From NCBI RefSeq assembly GCF_000376565.1, contig NZ_BARG01000029.1, positions 62,001 through 126,000 of the forward strand: DNA of 64,000 nt. Direction: 5' to 3'. Shown here in pieces: positions 8,314-16,652 of this stretch. The position numbers were made by a program, and so were the translations under genes. Under the pieces are notes generated by a model. That model had not been told where the DNA came from. It worked only from the letters and a program-made list of their open reading frames with translations, and made no database searches. The stretch's first letter is position 1. Every line of letters starts with the position of its first letter. The stretch is from Streptomyces hokutonensis. GTDB taxonomy: Bacteria > Actinomycetota > Actinomycetes > Streptomycetales > Streptomycetaceae.

Positions 8314-9848
8314 CGGCGCCGACGAGGACGCCCGCGCCGTACCGTTCGGCGCTGCACCCTGCCCGGGCCGGCTTCGGGCGGCTGATGCGGGCGGAGTGGA
8401 CGAAGTTCTGGACGGTCAGGGCCTGGCTGCTGGTGCTGGGGATGGCGGCCGTGGTCGTGGTCGGGATCAGTCAGATGGGTGCGAGCGGGTCCGTCACGGG
8501 AGGCGGGCCGCCGATCGTCCTCGGGCCCGGTGGCGAGGTGGTCAACGATTCGTTCCGTTTCACCCACCGTTCGCTGACCGGTGACGGCACGCTCACGGTC
8601 CGGGTCACCGGTCTGAAGAGCAACGACGGCGAGGCGCTGGAGCCCTGGGCGAAGGCCGGGATCATCGTCAAGTCGAGCCTGAAGCAGGGGTCGGCGTACG
8701 CGGCGGTGGTGGCGACCCCGGGCCATGGCGTCCGCATGCAGTGGGACTTCACGCATGACACGGCCGGCCCGAGCAGCGATCTGGGCAAGGCTCCGCAGTG
8801 GCTACGGTTGAAAAGGCTGGGGGGAAAACTAACCGGCTATGCGTCGGTAGACGGTGAGAAATGGACACAGCTTGGGGAGGTGGGGGTTGGGGGGCTCGGG
8901 CGGACGGTTCAGGTGGGGCTGCTGCTGGGGACTCCCGATCATGAGGTCGTGCAGCGTTCCTTCGGCGGCACGAGCGCGCGGTCCGGCCGGACCACGGTCA
9001 CCGGCACCTTCGACCACCTCACGCTCCAGGGCACCTCGACCGGCGCGGGCTGGACCAGCACGGACATCGGCGCGGCCGGCGCGGACGATCCCAACGCCGG
9101 GAACGTGCCGCCGAACACCACCCAGGTGTCCCCGACCGGCACCTACACCCTCACCGGCCAGGGCGACATCGCCCCCCAGGAGAACAGCCCCGACCTGGTC
9201 CAGATGGGCTTCCAGGGAGTATTCGTCGGCCTTCTCTTCATGACCGCCCTGGGCACGCTCTTCGTATCGACCGAGTACAAACGGGGCCTGATCCGTACGA
9301 CGTTCACGGCGACCCCGTCCCGGTTGAAGGTACTGGCGGCGAAGGCCACGGTCATCGCGGCGATCACCTTCACAACAGGCCTGCTGGCCACGGCAGTCGG
9401 CTTCACCTGGGCCCAACGGACCCTGCGCTCCAACGGCTTCAAGCCCCCCGAGTTCCCCGACCTGTCCCTCCTGGAGAACCCGTCCCTGCGGGCGGTGGTG
9501 GGCAGCGCGGCACTCCTGTCCCTGGTGGCGGTCCTCGCCCTGTCCATAGGAGTGGTGCTGCGCAACAGCGCGGGCACCATCGCCACGGTCGTCGTCCTCG
9601 TGGTCCTCCCGCAGATCCTCTCCTTCGCCTTCCCGCTCCCCGCGGCGCAATGGCTCCTACGAGTCACCCCGGCAGCGGCCTTCGCGATCGAGCAGGGCAA
9701 GAAGTACTACCCCCAGGTCCAGCACAACTGCCTCCCGGAGAACGGCTGTTACCCCCTGACCCCGTACAACGGCCTGGCGGTTCTGGTCGCCTACACCCTG
9801 GCGGCACTCCTGCTGGCGGCTTGGACGGTAAGGAGGCGGGACGCGTGA
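8310..9848 (+). CDS. ABC transporter permease with inserted beta-sandwich domain
   Basis: A 512-residue permease. One membrane helix (about residues 32-52) is followed by a large extracytoplasmic domain (about 65-270) and then five or six helices typical of ABC-2 permeases, including the conserved block SVEYKRGLIRTTFTATPSR-like (STEYKRGLIRTTF). The inserted domain (SFRFTHRSLTGDGTL, AKAGIIVKSSL, YASVDGEKWTQLGE) resembles DUF1349/concanavalin-type jelly rolls that bind carbohydrate-like ligands. It overlaps the ATPase gene by 4 bases and the next permease by 4 bases, so all three are one operon. The transported substrate is unknown. Confidence 0.85.
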   Translation: MTAPTRTPAPYRSALHPARAGFGRLMRAEWTKFWTVRAWLLVLGMAAVVVVGISQMGASGSVTGGGPPIVLGPGGEVVNDSFRFTHRSLTGDGTLTVRVTGLKSNDGEALEPWAKAGIIVKSSLKQGSAYAAVVATPGHGVRMQWDFTHDTAGPSSDLGKAPQWLRLKRLGGKLTGYASVDGEKWTQLGEVGVGGLGRTVQVGLLLGTPDHEVVQRSFGGTSARSGRTTVTGTFDHLTLQGTSTGAGWTSTDIGAAGADDPNAGNVPPNTTQVSPTGTYTLTGQGDIAPQENSPDLVQMGFQGVFVGLLFMTALGTLFVSTEYKRGLIRTTFTATPSRLKVLAAKATVIAAITFTTGLLATAVGFTWAQRTLRSNGFKPPEFPDLSLLENPSLRAVVGSAALLSLVAVLALSIGVVLRNSAGTIATVVVLVVLPQILSFAFPLPAAQWLLRVTPAAAFAIEQGKKYYPQVQHNCLPENGCYPLTPYNGLAVLVAYTLAALLLAAWTVRRRDA

Positions 9849-10594
9849 GGTGGCTGGGTTCTCTGCACGCCGAGTGGACCAAACTCCGTACCCTGCCCAG
9901 CACTTGGTGGCTCCTCGCGGCAACGGTCGTCCTCACGGCGGCGCTCGGCGCGGCGGCGGCCTCGTCGGTCACGACCAGGATCTGCCCGACACCCTGCAAC
10001 GCGGACACGACCAAACTGACCCTGTCGGGCGTCCAGTTGAGCCAGGCCATCTGCCTGGTCCTCGGCGCCCTGTCGATCGGCGCGGAGTACAGCACGGGCA
10101 CCATCCGTACGACGCTCACCGCGATGCCGGGCAGATGGCGGGTACTGACGTCGAAGGCGGCGGTCCTGTCACTGCTGACGGCGGTGGCGGGAGCGGTCGG
10201 GGTCCTGTCCTCCCTGGGCCTGGCCCGCCTGATCCTCCCGACCCCGCCGGACGGCGCCCTGCTCCGACCGGCGACGGGCTCGATCCTGATCCTCGTCCTG
10301 GTGACACTCCTGGGCCTGTCCCTGGCGACCCTGCTCCGCGACACGGCAGGCTCGATCACGCTCGGACTCGGCATCCTCTACGTCGTCCCGATCCTGTCCC
10401 ACCTGGTCAACTCCCCGACCTGGCAACACCGTCTGCAACGCTGGGCCCCGATGCCGGCGGGCCTGTCCATCCAGGCGACGAAGAACCTGGGTGCGCTGGC
10501 GATCGCTCCGTGGCCGGGGCTGGGGGTTCTGGCGGCGTATGCGGTGGGCTTGTTGGGGGCCGGGGGAGTGTGGTTCAGGCTGAGGGATGCGTGA
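9845..10594 (+). CDS. ABC transporter permease
   Basis: A 249-residue ABC-2 type permease starting at GTG 9845 inside the GTGA overlap with the previous stop. It begins with the usual cytoplasmic MRWLGSLHAEWTKLRTLPST, then has about six helices. The conserved SIGAEYSTGTIRTTLTAMP block matches the equivalent block of the first permease. The pair probably forms a heterodimeric pore with the upstream ATPase. It converges on the DUF397 gene and the two coding ends overlap by 20 bases. Confidence 0.9.
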   Translation: MRWLGSLHAEWTKLRTLPSTWWLLAATVVLTAALGAAAASSVTTRICPTPCNADTTKLTLSGVQLSQAICLVLGALSIGAEYSTGTIRTTLTAMPGRWRVLTSKAAVLSLLTAVAGAVGVLSSLGLARLILPTPPDGALLRPATGSILILVLVTLLGLSLATLLRDTAGSITLGLGILYVVPILSHLVNSPTWQHRLQRWAPMPAGLSIQATKNLGALAIAPWPGLGVLAAYAVGLLGAGGVWFRLRDA

Positions 10595-10850
10595 CGGTGG
10601 AGAGGAAGTCGGCCCAAGTGCCGGGGGCGACGGTGAGGATGGGACCGGCGGTCACCTTGGAGTCCCGGACGTGGATGGCGGAGGGGTGGGCGGCGACTTC
10701 GATGCAGTTGCCGCCCTCGCTGCTGCTATGGCTGGATTTCCGCCATGCGTAAGCGACTTCAAGGCAGTCGCCGCCTTCGTTGCTGCTGTAGCTGGACTTG
10801 AACCACGCCAGGTCGTCCAGGAGGAGGGGCTGCCGTGCTGCGGTGTTCAT
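10575..10850 (-). CDS. DUF397 protein with a duplicated motif
   Basis: A 91-residue protein of the DUF397 family, small acidic partners of XRE/DUF5753 regulators in streptomycetes. The family signature occurs twice: WFKSSYSSNEGGDCLEVAY and then WRKSSHSSSEGGNCIEVAA, followed by the usual VRDSK and W-ADFL end. The first copy is only the N-terminal half. The ATG at 10850 is preferred because TAGGAGAGTA precedes it and it overlaps the stop of the XRE gene (TAATG), so the two are coupled. Confidence 0.88.
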   Translation of the reverse strand: MNTAARQPLLLDDLAWFKSSYSSNEGGDCLEVAYAWRKSSHSSSEGGNCIEVAAHPSAIHVRDSKVTAGPILTVAPGTWADFLSTVTHPSA

Positions 10851-11668
10851 TACTCTCCTAGCAGTCTGTCCAGGAGGCACGCACTCTCGTGCGGAGAGAG
10901 GGCCTGTGACCGCAGCATTCCATACTTCAGCTGATAGACGCTGACCTCATCCGGATCGTCGATCAGGAAGCTCGCGCGCTGCACCTCTAGGTAGACCACG
11001 TGCTCATGGGCGGGAGTCTCCAACAGCAGCATGGGTCCCGCCAGTCCCGCGTGCGGAACCTGCCCCATGGGCATGATCTGGATTCCCATGTGAACCAGAT
11101 CGCAGTCCGCACGCAACTTGCGGATCTGCTCCCTCATGACCTCCGGCCCGCCTAGGGCCGTGCGCAGGATCGACTCCTCCAGGATGAAGTGACCGAACGG
11201 CGGCTGCTTGCGCTGCCAGATCTTCTGCCGTTCCATACGAGAGGACACCCACTGCTCCGCTGTCTCGTCCTCGAATCGCGGGAAGCGGCTTTCGAAGGAG
11301 GCTCGGCAGTAGTCCTCTGTCTGGAGCAGACCCGGAATCATCTGTGTCTGATACGAGAGGATGCTGACGGCCACCTGCTCGATGTCGACAAGGCCTTGCG
11401 CGAACGCGGGCATCCGCTCCCGCACCGGCAACTTGTCGACCAGCGCGAACAACGCCCCACCCGTACCGAGCAGTTCATCGAACTCCACCGCCCGATAGTC
11501 CTGGAGCGCAAGCCTCCCCTGCTCGATCGACCGAATCGTATCGACGTGCAGATTCGCGATCTCGGCGAACCGCTCCTGCGTGTACCCCGCCTTCCTCCGG
11601 AAATGGGCGACCAGCCCACCCACCGCTTCCCAAGTGCCGACCTTCTTAGGCCTCTTCGCCGATTGCAT
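10850..11668 (-). CDS. XRE-family regulator with DUF5753 domain
   Basis: A 272-residue DNA-binding protein. The helix-turn-helix lies at about residues 16-72 (LVAHFRRKAGYTQERFAEIA, SIEQGR), and a C-terminal DUF5753 domain spans about 90-265 (PGLLQTEDYCRA, QIMPMG, YLEVQ). This is the WhiJ-like architecture that sits beside DUF397 and anti-sigma-like ATPase genes in Streptomyces and often affects development or secondary metabolism. It is coupled to the DUF397 gene and divergent from the ATPase gene at 11781. Direct and inverted GTCGTAG repeats lie upstream. Confidence 0.93.
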   Translation of the reverse strand: MQSAKRPKKVGTWEAVGGLVAHFRRKAGYTQERFAEIANLHVDTIRSIEQGRLALQDYRAVEFDELLGTGGALFALVDKLPVRERMPAFAQGLVDIEQVAVSILSYQTQMIPGLLQTEDYCRASFESRFPRFEDETAEQWVSSRMERQKIWQRKQPPFGHFILEESILRTALGGPEVMREQIRKLRADCDLVHMGIQIMPMGQVPHAGLAGPMLLLETPAHEHVVYLEVQRASFLIDDPDEVSVYQLKYGMLRSQALSPHESACLLDRLLGE

Positions 11669-11701
11669 GCGTGTCCCTTTCCCCCGCGCACACCCGAAGA
11701 C

Positions 11702-11735
11702 GTCGTAGTGGGGTCGTAGGAAAACGAACTACGAC
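11702..11735. promoter_or_regulatory. GTCGTAG repeats between XRE and ATPase genes
   Basis: GTCGTAG occurs at 11702-11708 and 11713-11719 as a direct repeat, and its complement CTACGAC at 11729-11735. The array sits in the divergent promoter of the XRE gene and the HATPase gene and may be the XRE binding site. This is positional inference. Confidence 0.5.
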
Positions 11736-11780
11736 CTCACTCACTGACCCACGGTAGTGACTCCCTGTGACAGTGGTCCC

Positions 11781-12194
11781 GTGAATGAACAACTCCAACA
11801 AGGCCACACCCGCGAGGCGTTCTACCGCCGGGACCGCAGATCGGTCGCCCTGGCCCGCGACTTCACCCGGGAGACGCTCACGTCCTGGTCGGTCACGGAC
11901 CGGACGGACGATGCGCTGCTCTGCGTAAGCGAGTTGGCGACCAACGCGATCCTGCACGGCGTACCGCCCGGCCGGGGCTTCGCCGTACACCTGTCGCTGC
12001 ACCCGGACGGAGTCCTCCGTCTCGAGGTCCACGACAGCGGCACCACCGAACTCCGCAAGATCCGCACGCCGTACCGGCAATTGGACGCGGAGTCGGGGCG
12101 GGGCCTGATGCTGGTCGCCGTGCTGTCGGACAAGTGGGGGGTGGGGCAACGGGACCCGGGCACGGTCGTGTGGTGCGAGTTCGCGCTCAGGTGA
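11781..12194 (+). CDS. Anti-sigma-like ATP-binding protein (HATPase_c_2)
   Basis: A 137-residue single-domain GHKL ATPase of the RsbW/SpoIIAB type. The N box is ELATNAILHG, the G1 region DSGTTEL, and the G2 region SGRGLMLVAVLSDKWGV. There is no His-kinase dimerisation domain. Such proteins bind a sigma factor or antagonist, or act with XRE/DUF397 partners. GTG 11781 is chosen; an in-frame GTG at 11757 would add eight poorly conserved residues. Divergent from the XRE regulator. Confidence 0.88.
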   Translation: MNEQLQQGHTREAFYRRDRRSVALARDFTRETLTSWSVTDRTDDALLCVSELATNAILHGVPPGRGFAVHLSLHPDGVLRLEVHDSGTTELRKIRTPYRQLDAESGRGLMLVAVLSDKWGVGQRDPGTVVWCEFALR

Positions 12195-12633
12195 GGGCCG
12201 CGGCCAGCAGGGCGAACGCGGCGACGATGACGGCGACGCGGACGTAGTGGTACCGGTCCCAGCGGTTCAGCTGCTCCTTCCAGTCGGCGGGCCGGTTCTC
12301 GGGGGTCCAGGTCTTGCCCCGGTTGTTGATCGGGACGAGCAGCAGGATCGACATGACCACGCTCACGATCAGCAGCGCGGCGGCGGTGACGACGAGGCCG
12401 GCGCCGGAGTGGTGCCAGCCGGCGACGGCCCAGACCGCGCTGAGGACGAGCGAGCCGATGTACCAGAACGGCATCACGGCGCCGAGCATCCGGCCCCCGT
12501 GGGCGCGGGCGAGCTGGCCGCTGTCGTCGGGAAGGGCGTTGAAGATCCGGTTCATGACGAAGGCGACGGAGAACTCCACCCCGACCATCACGCCGACGAC
12601 CACGGTGGTGAAGACCTCAAGTGCGGTGAGCAT
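12187..12633 (-). CDS. DUF1772 integral membrane protein
   Basis: A 148-residue protein with four predicted helices and the DUF1772 pattern (GVEFSVAFVMNR near the N-terminus, WYIGSLVLSAVWAV, then PINNRGKTW and RWDRYHYVRV). Some fungal family members act as anthrone oxygenases; bacterial ones are mostly uncharacterised. The ATG at 12633 has AGGAGAG upstream at better spacing than the GTG three bases before it. Its last 8 bases overlap the convergent ATPase gene. It is divergent from a TetR gene across three CTAGC-type operators. Confidence 0.85.
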   Translation of the reverse strand: MLTALEVFTTVVVGVMVGVEFSVAFVMNRIFNALPDDSGQLARAHGGRMLGAVMPFWYIGSLVLSAVWAVAGWHHSGAGLVVTAAALLIVSVVMSILLLVPINNRGKTWTPENRPADWKEQLNRWDRYHYVRVAVIVAAFALLAAALT

Positions 12634-12652
12634 CACGACTCTCCTCGTTTTT

Positions 12653-12716
12653 CTAGCGTTGCTAGCCGATGAGGCAACGCTAGACCTACTGCCGCTCGAA
12701 TGTCTAGCGGTGCTAG
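12653..12716. promoter_or_regulatory. CTAGCG-type operator cluster
   Basis: CTAGCGTTGCTAG (12653-12665) and CTAGCGGTGCTAG (12704-12716) are palindromic except at the centre. Between them lies GCAACGCTAG (12674-12683), the exact inverse of CTAGCGTTGC at 12653-12662. They fill the divergent region between the DUF1772 gene and the TetR gene, and are likely sites for that TetR protein. Confidence 0.75.
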
Positions 12717-12725
12717 GATCGAATC

Positions 12726-13304
12726 ATGTCGGTACAGGAACGCAAGGAGCGCGAACGGGCGGGCCGCGAGCGCCTCATCTTGGCGACGGCCCGCGAACTC
12801 GCCGAACAGCAGGGCTGGGACGCGGTCACGACCCGCCGCCTCGCGGAGCGCATCGAGTACAGCCAGCCCGTCCTCTACAGCCACTTCCGCGGCAAGCGCG
12901 AGATCATCGGCGCCGTAGCCCTCCAGGGCGCCGCCGAGATGGCCGTAGAGCTGCGGGCCGCGGCCTCCGCGGCGAAGGGCCCGCACGCCAGGGCCACCGC
13001 CCTCGCCCGCGCCTACCTCGACTTCGCCGAACGCAACCCGGCGGTCTACGACGCGATGTTCCAGCTCGACGGCGGCCTGGCCTTCGCCCAGGAGGACACC
13101 CCGGCGCCGATGAAGGACGCCTTCGCCGCCCTGCTGGAAAACCTCGACGCGGTCGCGGGGGAAGGCGTCCAGCCCGGCCTGTTCACCGAGGTGTTCTGGG
13201 CGTCCCTGCACGGCCTGGCCACCCTGACCCGAGCGGGCCGCCTGCCTCCGGCCGACGCCGAGCGAAGGACCCGGCTACTGGTGGACCGGCTCGCCGTGGT
13301 CTGA
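12726..13304 (+). CDS. TetR-family transcriptional regulator
   Basis: A 192-residue TetR repressor. It has an N-terminal basic segment (QERKERERAGRERLI), helix-turn-helix (ARELAEQQGWDAVTTRRLAE, YSQPVLYSHFRGKREI) and a C-terminal helical domain of the WHG/TetR_C type (ARAYLDFAERNPAVYDAMFQ). The ATG at 12726 follows the operator cluster directly. Divergent from the DUF1772 membrane protein, which it probably represses along with itself. The ligand is unknown. Confidence 0.92.
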   Translation: MSVQERKERERAGRERLILATARELAEQQGWDAVTTRRLAERIEYSQPVLYSHFRGKREIIGAVALQGAAEMAVELRAAASAAKGPHARATALARAYLDFAERNPAVYDAMFQLDGGLAFAQEDTPAPMKDAFAALLENLDAVAGEGVQPGLFTEVFWASLHGLATLTRAGRLPPADAERRTRLLVDRLAVV

Positions 13305-13435
13305 CGCTCGCCGCGAGTCCGCAGCCCGTCCTTTTACCAGACCGGAAGGCGTGCGGGCGCGGAAGAACGAAACGACGCCCGGCACGCCGGTCGCCTGCCC
13401 ATGCTGCTCCCAGCGTCGAGAACGGGGGAGGAAAT

Positions 13436-14614
13436 GTGCAGGAGTTTCTGGCGGGGGCCGTACTTCTGGTGGGTCTGAGCGCGTCGCTCATCGGTGGGGT
13501 GCAGCTGCCGCGGCTGAGGTCCAAGCGGCTGGCACCCGAGTTCCTGGGGTGGGCGCCGTTCGCGGTGGGGCTCGGCTCGTGGGTGATGTGGGTGCTGATG
13601 TTCACGGTGAGCCGGGTCGGCTTCACCGGCACCAGGAACACGTGGATCTGCGTGGGGATGCTCGGGGTGTGCGTGCTGGTGGCCCGCCCGATGGTCCGGA
13701 TGGTGGCGCCCCAGCGGCTCGACGGGCGCCGCCTGCTGGTCGCGGCACGCGCGGTGGGCCTCTGCGGTGTCGTGGCGGGCGTCATGGAACTCGTGGCCAC
13801 GGGGATCGGGAACCAGGCGATGGCCGGGCTGACCGTGGTCTACGCGACGGCCGCCGCCGTGCTGGGTCTGCTGCGCACGGTGGACCACGGCTACTTCCCG
13901 CTGGTCCTGTTGTGGTCGGCGCTGCGGAAGGCGCTCCTGGCCGTCGTGACCGGCTACTGGATCGACCGCGCCGGCGGCACCCTCGTCCCCGACCCGGACC
14001 ACGCCACCGCGGGGGCGCTGCTGCTCGCCGTCCTGTGGTGGTCGACGGTGGGAGTGTCCGCCGGATGCGCGGTGGCAGCTGCCGTACGCCTGGTGCCCTG
14101 GCTGCGGACCGGACCGCCGGCCGCGCCCGCACCTCCCGGAGTGAAGTCCTGGCCGCCGGCCGTGGGCGATGTGTGGACGGCCGAACTCACCCACGACGAC
14201 AACAACTTCAAGGAACGTCCGGTGCTCGTGCTGGAGCACACCCCGGAATTCGTCCGCGTGCTCGGCGTCACCAGCGTCGACAAGTCCGGCCGGCGGCACG
14301 GCTATCTGAAGCTCCGCCAGTCCGAGTGGGAGGGCGTGCTCAAGAAGGACGGCTGGCTGAACCTGGAGATCGCGCACATCCCGTACTGCGACTTCCTCTG
14401 GCGGCACGGGGGTTGCCCGGACCGGGTGTGGGACCTGCTGTGCACGAAGGCCGATGTGCGGGACCGGCCGGCGAAGTCGGGACCCGCGCCGGGGTTCACG
14501 TTCCAGCACCGGCTGCGGTCGGCGATGAACAGGCACGTCGGCCGTGACGCGCGCACGGTCCGTGCCGACACCGGCAGTCGGGTGCGCCCGCCGTGGACGC
14601 GGGAGCGGGTCTGA
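13436..14614 (+). CDS. Membrane protein with a C-terminal PemK/MazF-like domain
   Basis: A 392-residue protein that I do not recognise as a named family. Residues 1-235 hold about seven hydrophobic segments with short basic loops. After a Pro/Ala linker, residues about 243-340 (VGDVWTAEL, KERPVLVLEH, VRVLGVTSVDKSG) follow the PemK/MazF beta-barrel pattern: the G-D-V-W start, the RPVLVL strand and the TS strand. A basic tail follows. The GTG at 13436 is preceded by GGGGGAGGAAAT. No antitoxin gene is adjacent. Whether the barrel is a nuclease or only a binding fold is open. Confidence 0.65.
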   Translation: MQEFLAGAVLLVGLSASLIGGVQLPRLRSKRLAPEFLGWAPFAVGLGSWVMWVLMFTVSRVGFTGTRNTWICVGMLGVCVLVARPMVRMVAPQRLDGRRLLVAARAVGLCGVVAGVMELVATGIGNQAMAGLTVVYATAAAVLGLLRTVDHGYFPLVLLWSALRKALLAVVTGYWIDRAGGTLVPDPDHATAGALLLAVLWWSTVGVSAGCAVAAAVRLVPWLRTGPPAAPAPPGVKSWPPAVGDVWTAELTHDDNNFKERPVLVLEHTPEFVRVLGVTSVDKSGRRHGYLKLRQSEWEGVLKKDGWLNLEIAHIPYCDFLWRHGGCPDRVWDLLCTKADVRDRPAKSGPAPGFTFQHRLRSAMNRHVGRDARTVRADTGSRVRPPWTRERV

Positions 14615-14635
14615 CCCGACGCGGCGCCGGTCGGC

Positions 14636-15820
14636 TCACGCAGCCGCGCCGGTCGCCTCCCGCGCCGTCAACACCCGCCGCGGGGGCGTCGGTTCGGGCA
14701 GCCCTCGGAACAACAGCCAGCTCAACGCCGGCAGCACGATCAGCGGGGTCAGAGCCGTCCGCAAGGACGTCGCGTCGGCGATCGTGCCGATCAGCGGAGT
14801 GACCATGCCGCCGATGCTCACGGTCAGGCCGAGCGTGATCCCGCTGGCCGTGCCCACGCGGGTGGGCAAGTAGTCCTGGCCGAGGGTGACATGCAGGGAG
14901 AAGGGGACGTAGAGCGCGAGCGACGCCAGCGCCACGAAGACGTAGAACGCGGGCCCGGGGACGAACACCGTGCCCGCGATCGCCGGGATCGTCAGCACGT
15001 ACGACCAGCGGGCGACCGTAACCCGGTCCCAGCGGCCCGCGAGACTGCCGCCCACCACGGAGCCCAGGGCGCCCCCGAGATAGAGGACGAACAACGCCAC
15101 GGTCCCGGCCGCCGTACCGCCTCCCATGCGCTGCTGGGCGTAGAGGGAGACGAAGGTGCTCAGGCCGATGAACTCTATGGAGCGGAGGACCACGGAGAGG
15201 GAAAGGCGTACGAACGACGCCTTGTCGTCGGTGCCGACCTCGACCGCTTTGCCGGAAGCGCCGTGTTCCCCGGTCCTCTCCAGCGCGCGCAGCACCGGCA
15301 GGCACAGCGTGCTGCCCGCGAGGGCGGGGAGTACGAGCAGCGGTGACAGGCGCAGGCCGCCGGTGGCGACGACGCCGGTGACCATGAGCGGAGCGGCGGC
15401 GAAACCGAGGTTGCCGCCGACCGAGAACCAGCCCATCGCACTGTGGCTGCCCCCGCTGACGAGCCGGGCGACCCGGGCGGACTCGGGGTGGTACGCGGCG
15501 ACCCCGACACCGGACGCGGCCACGAACACCAGGGTGAGCCCGTAGGAACCGGTCAGGCCGCTCAGCGCGATGCCGAGTCCGCCGAGGACCGTGCTCAGCG
15601 GCAGGATCCACGGCATCGCCCGTCGGTCGGTGAGCAGGCCGAACACCGGTTGCGCCACCGAGGAGAGCAGGGACGCGGCGAGCACGATGCCCGACACCGC
15701 GGCATAGCTGTAGGCGCGCTCGGCGACGAAGAAGGGGATGAGCGCGGCGACCGCGCCCTGGTAGATGTCCACACAGGCATGGCCGACGGCGAGCAGCGTG
15801 ATCGCTTTGTTCCTTGACAT
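14636..15820 (-). CDS. MFS transporter, fosmidomycin-resistance (Fsr) type
   Basis: A 394-residue twelve-helix permease. The N-terminus (AITLLAVGHACVDIYQGAVA) and VAQPVFGLLTDR match the Fsr branch of the major facilitator superfamily, which exports fosmidomycin-like and other drugs. The start is the ATG at 15820; a frame continuing upstream is only the antisense of the AraC gene. It is divergent from that AraC-type regulator, with 54 bases between the starts, which suggests activation by it in response to the exported compound. Confidence 0.88.
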   Translation of the reverse strand: MSRNKAITLLAVGHACVDIYQGAVAALIPFFVAERAYSYAAVSGIVLAASLLSSVAQPVFGLLTDRRAMPWILPLSTVLGGLGIALSGLTGSYGLTLVFVAASGVGVAAYHPESARVARLVSGGSHSAMGWFSVGGNLGFAAAPLMVTGVVATGGLRLSPLLVLPALAGSTLCLPVLRALERTGEHGASGKAVEVGTDDKASFVRLSLSVVLRSIEFIGLSTFVSLYAQQRMGGGTAAGTVALFVLYLGGALGSVVGGSLAGRWDRVTVARWSYVLTIPAIAGTVFVPGPAFYVFVALASLALYVPFSLHVTLGQDYLPTRVGTASGITLGLTVSIGGMVTPLIGTIADATSLRTALTPLIVLPALSWLLFRGLPEPTPPRRVLTAREATGAAA

Positions 15821-15874
15821 GTCGCCATGCTCATCGCCGGGCGGTCTGTCGCGCTTCCGATAAACTGCCAGACA

Positions 15875-16639
15875 ATGACAGAAATCCGCCATGAGCCGGT
15901 GGCGCCGACCCGCACCCAGTGGCTGGCCCCCGGCGCCGCCATCGACGCCCACCGCCACGACGACCACCAGATCGTCTACGCGGGGCGCGGTGTGCTGGCC
16001 GTGACGACCAGTGCGGGGTCGTGGGTCGCGCCGGGCACCCGCGCCATCTGGGTACCGGCCGGCACCGTCCACGCCCACCAGGCCCACGGCGCACTCGAAC
16101 TACGGCTGCTCGGCCTGCCCGCCAGCGACAACCCGCTGGGGCTCGACCAACCCACCGTCCTCGAAGTGGGGCCGCTGCTACGGGAGTTGATCCTCGCCTA
16201 CACGCAAGCCCCGGACGACGACACTCCCGAACGCGGGCGCCTACGGGCTGTGTTGCTCGACCAGCTGAAGGCCTCGCCCCAGCAGCCCCTGCACCTGCCC
16301 ACCCCAACTGCCCCTCTCCTGCGGGCAGTCTGCGAGATCCTGCGCGAAAACCCGGCCGACGACCGCACTTTGGCCGCGCTCGGCAGGGAGGTCGGCGCGA
16401 GCGACCGTACGCTCTCCCGGCTCTTCAAGTCCGACCTCGGGATGAGTTTCCCGCAGTGGCGCACCCAACTCCGCCTGTACCGCGCCCTGGTGCTGCTCGC
16501 CGAGGACACTCCGGTCACCGCCGTGGCCCACCGGTGCGGTTGGTCGTCCGCGAGTGCCTTCATCGACGTCTTCCGCCGCACCTTCGGACACACCCCCGGA
16601 ACACATCAACCCCGCCGACGGGCATCGTCGACGGGGTGA
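15875..16639 (+). CDS. AraC-family transcriptional regulator
   Basis: A 254-residue regulator. A cupin-type sensing domain comes first (about residues 15-95: H-R-H-D-D-H, then W-VPAGTVHAHQ), followed by the double helix-turn-helix of AraC proteins (LAALGREVGASDRTLSRLFK and VTAVAHRCGWSSASAFIDVF). ATG 15875 is the first start after the divergent MFS gene. It most likely activates that pump gene. A short repeat TGTC/GACA lies in the 54-base gap, but no clear operator was assigned. Confidence 0.93.
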   Translation: MTEIRHEPVAPTRTQWLAPGAAIDAHRHDDHQIVYAGRGVLAVTTSAGSWVAPGTRAIWVPAGTVHAHQAHGALELRLLGLPASDNPLGLDQPTVLEVGPLLRELILAYTQAPDDDTPERGRLRAVLLDQLKASPQQPLHLPTPTAPLLRAVCEILRENPADDRTLAALGREVGASDRTLSRLFKSDLGMSFPQWRTQLRLYRALVLLAEDTPVTAVAHRCGWSSASAFIDVFRRTFGHTPGTHQPRRRASSTG

Positions 16640-16652
16640 AGGGGGAGTGACG

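Noticed and set aside
12314..13435. Upstream extension of the PemK-like membrane protein frame
   Set aside because: It runs antisense to the DUF1772 gene and out of frame with the TetR gene; the GTG at 13436 has a strong ribosome-binding site.
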